Origin: an uncultured Ignavibacteriota bacterium
GTDB taxonomy: Bacteria > Bacteroidota > Ignavibacteria > Tepidaquicellales > Tepidaquicellaceae
Direction: 5' to 3'
Assembly (NCBI GenBank): GCA_937915485.1
Contig: CALGII010000207.1
Span: 1 to 6,321, forward strand
Length of the DNA: 6,321 nucleotides
The notes beneath the pieces are model-generated. The model searched no databases. It had not been told where the DNA came from and saw only the letters and a list, made by a program, of their open reading frames with translations. This document shows, one piece after another, positions 4,386-6,321 of this stretch (position 1 is its first letter; each line of letters starts with the position of its first letter). The position numbers and the translations under genes were made by a program.

Positions 4386-6321
4386 ATGAAGAAAATCGCA
4401 ATCTCACTCGTTTTGATTTTCACTGTTTACTTTTCATTTTTTGTTTCAAATTCCGATGCGCAGTGGACACAAACGAACGGACCGAATGGCGGATGGTGCG
4501 AATCAATGTGTGTTCACGGCGGATATCTGTACGTGAGCGCGCACGGTTCGGTTATCTTCCGCTCCTCGGATAACGGCAATTCCTGGTCAAAGGTTCACGC
4601 TTTCCCTTTTTATATGAGTGAAAATACTCTTACGTCGCACGGGTCATATCTTTTCATCGCAACATCCAGCAATGGAGTCTGGAGGTCTTCTGATAACGGG
4701 ATTTCCTGGACAGAGGCTAACACAGGATTCCCTTACAATATTTACCCTGTGGAGAATATTGTAGTCTCGGGGCAATACCTGATTTGCGGAGCGTACAGAT
4801 TATACCGCTCATCAAATTACGGAAATAACTGGGATAGTTGCACAAACGGAATGGCTGTACCTCTTTCGATTTACCGGTTAAGCGTGTTTGGAAATAAGGT
4901 TTATGCCGGGACTACTAAAGGGGCATACGTATCGACGAACAACGGCGGCGACTGGACGTCGATTAATAACGGCATCTCTACACAGTCGGTTCTAAAAATA
5001 TCGTCTGACGGAACCAGTCTTTACGCGGGCGCTTCGAACGGCGTATATAAGTCAACGAATCAGGGAGCTCAGTGGTTCGCGATTAACAACGGTCTGCCTT
5101 CAACCTGGTTTTATGATGTTTTTTACGATGGAACGTATTTGCTTGCAACGACGCTTTCGGGAATGTACAGGTCATCAAACGCAGGACAAAACTGGGAGGG
5201 ATGCAATAACGGACTAACGAGCAATTCATCAATCCGATATTATTCGCCGGGTACAAGATTGTTCGCATTGCTCTGGGGCGGCGCGGGCATTCAATACACA
5301 ACAAATCACGGAAGCGATTGGATAGTTTCAAACAGCGGGTATCGTAACTTTTTTTCCGACTTCATAGCCGTAAAGGATAATAAAATATACGTGTGCGGTT
5401 ACCAGCAGGGGCTCGCTGTTTCAACGGACGACGGCGCGACGTGGCAGAATATCTTTAATACAACGATAGACAGGTTTGTAAGAAGCGTCGCGGCAAACAA
5501 CACTTGCGTCTTTATAAGTACAACCAATAAAGGTATGCTTAAATCAACCAATAACGGAATAAACTGGATTTCGTGCAATAACGGAATTGATTCATCGGAC
5601 ACGAAATCGCTTTTTGCTTATGACGATGTTGTCATAGCGTCAAACACGTATAATTCAACGTCATTCTGCTCAACGAATAACGGAGCAAACTGGACAGCCT
5701 TTTCTTCGCCGAATACTATTGAAGCGACGGCGCGAATAGGTAATGTGATGCTTGCAAGCAATTCATCGATGGAAGGAGGCGGAATGATACGCTCTACGAA
5801 CAAGGGTGTCACCTGGTTTAATGCATATGTAAACTTTTTCCCGACCTGTCTCGCGGCGAAGGACAGCGTTTTCTACTCATACGGATTAAGTAATTTTTAT
5901 AAATCAACAAATCTTGGCCTGAACTGGATACAGTTCCCGTCGGACCTGCCCTTAAGCCCGGCAAATTTATACGTAATCGATAATAAACTCGTAAGCATAT
6001 CGGGCAAATACGTTTATACGAGTTCCAATAACGGAACGAACTGGATTTCAAAAAGCCAGGGTCTGCCAATTCAGGAAGAATTAGGCTCTTTGGCAGTGAA
6101 AGGCGCAAACGTATTCATTACAACATCACACAGCAGTGTCTGGAAAATAACTAAGACCGACCTGCTCCCGGTCCGTGAGGTATCAAATGAAATACCGGCA
6201 TCTTATTCATTGTCGCAGAACTACCCCAATCCGTTCAATCAAACTTCAATCTTCAAATTTCAATGTTCAATGAAAGGTCACGTGAATGTTTCGGTTTACG
6301 ACATAGCAGGCAGGGAAGTGC
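4386..6321 (+). CDS. Secreted Asp-box (BNR-type) beta-propeller protein with T9SS sorting domain, 3'-truncated
   Basis: The frame is open from the ATG at 4386 to the window edge: 645 complete codons and no stop. Residues 1-25 are a Sec signal peptide (MKK, long hydrophobic core, cleavage SDA|QW). Residues ~26-595 are a repeat protein built on S-x-D/N-x-G-x-x-W Asp-boxes. Thirteen copies begin at residues 59, 100, 141, 182, 222, 262, 304, 345, 386, 428, 469, 506 and 545, for example RSSDNGNSW, VSTNNGGDW and KSTNNGINW. A degenerate fourteenth (VWKITKTD) follows at 587. Asp-boxes sit on turns of beta-propeller blades in sialidases, VPS10 and Ycf48-like proteins; they are structural, so no enzyme activity follows from them. 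After a short linker the sorting domain begins (LSQNYPNPFNQ, about 609-619) and runs off the window at YDIAGREV. Three boxes have the classical Asp and ten have Asn. The likely role is an extracellular binding or scaffold protein. Confidence 0.9.
   Translation, partial: MKKIAISLVLIFTVYFSFFVSNSDAQWTQTNGPNGGWCESMCVHGGYLYVSAHGSVIFRSSDNGNSWSKVHAFPFYMSENTLTSHGSYLFIATSSNGVWRSSDNGISWTEANTGFPYNIYPVENIVVSGQYLICGAYRLYRSSNYGNNWDSCTNGMAVPLSIYRLSVFGNKVYAGTTKGAYVSTNNGGDWTSINNGISTQSVLKISSDGTSLYAGASNGVYKSTNQGAQWFAINNGLPSTWFYDVFYDGTYLLATTLSGMYRSSNAGQNWEGCNNGLTSNSSIRYYSPGTRLFALLWGGAGIQYTTNHGSDWIVSNSGYRNFFSDFIAVKDNKIYVCGYQQGLAVSTDDGATWQNIFNTTIDRFVRSVAANNTCVFISTTNKGMLKSTNNGINWISCNNGIDSSDTKSLFAYDDVVIASNTYNSTSFCSTNNGANWTAFSSPNTIEATARIGNVMLASNSSMEGGGMIRSTNKGVTWFNAYVNFFPTCLAAKDSVFYSYGLSNFYKSTNLGLNWIQFPSDLPLSPANLYVIDNKLVSISGKYVYTSSNNGTNWISKSQGLPIQEELGSLAVKGANVFITTSHSSVWKITKTDLLPVREVSNEIPASYSLSQNYPNPFNQTSIFKFQCSMKGHVNVSVYDIAGREV
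4560..6149 (+). repeat. Protein-level tandem repeat: 13 Asp-boxes plus a degenerate 14th, period ~41 residues
   Basis: The spacings between successive boxes are 41, 41, 41, 40, 40, 42, 41, 41, 42, 41, 37, 39 and 42 residues (the last to the degenerate box). Each unit follows a common plan: W, often a CNNG or INNG turn and a hydrophobic residue, a variable strand, a strand such as LYAGT, then GVYRSTNNG. The DNA of the units has diverged, so this is an old duplication series and not a recent nucleotide tandem repeat. Confidence 0.85.
6228..6270 (+). repeat. 43-base block shared with the hydrolase sorting domain (copy 2)
   Basis: This is the counterpart of 1525-1567, with 40 of 43 bases identical. 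It includes the exact TTCAAATTTCAATGTTCAA at 6252-6270, encodes NPFNQ then IFKFQCS, and is in the same frame and the same place of the sorting domain. Confidence 0.7.

Noticed and set aside
5083..6108. Several minus-strand frames of 64-96 codons
   Set aside because: All lie antisense to the Asp-box propeller gene, whose repeat pattern proves the + frame. None shows a family motif.

Overview
The window looks like a piece of a free-living member of the Bacteroidota/Ignavibacteriota side of the FCB superphylum, most likely an Ignavibacteria-type genome. The reason is that four of the five genes end in, or run into, the same C-terminal module: a QNYPNPFN motif, a FlgD-Ig-like beta domain and, where the end is visible, a terminal K-x-M-x-L-x-K. 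This is the type A sorting signal of the type IX secretion system (T9SS), in the YPNPFNP flavour common in Ignavibacteria and relatives. The organism call is inference from these signals and from an AT-rich, often Shine-Dalgarno-poor gene style.

Layout. (1) At 1-644 (+) is the 3' end of a T9SS cargo gene whose main domain lies upstream of the window. (2) After a 25-base gap, 670-1758 (+) encodes a secreted SGNH/GDSL-like hydrolase with a signal peptide and sorting domain, probably co-transcribed with gene 1. (3) A 441-base AT-rich gap leads to a small cold-shock protein gene (2200-2400, +), which ends in a near-perfect intrinsic terminator. (4) Converging on it, 2496-4031 (-) encodes a secreted protein with an N-terminal beta-rich domain, a LamG/concanavalin-like domain and a sorting domain. 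(5) A 354-base divergent intergenic region (4032-4385) carries a promoter candidate for gene 4, two GAATATTC palindromes and two sizeable hairpins, one followed by a T-run. (6) From 4386 to the window end and beyond (+) lies a long open frame for a secreted Asp-box (BNR-type) beta-propeller protein. It has 13 recognisable Asp-boxes at a period of about 41 residues and a degenerate 14th, followed by the start of a sorting domain.

How the genes fit together. The four cargo genes carry no catalytic system in common. They look like independent cell-surface or secreted proteins that share one export route: Sec signal peptide, then T9SS. The cold-shock gene is a housekeeping RNA-binding protein without an obvious functional link to them. 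I see no mobile element, CRISPR array, tRNA, rRNA or defence system. The most interesting signals are the regular 14-unit propeller, a near-identical 43-base DNA block shared by two sorting domains, and the structured divergent intergenic region.
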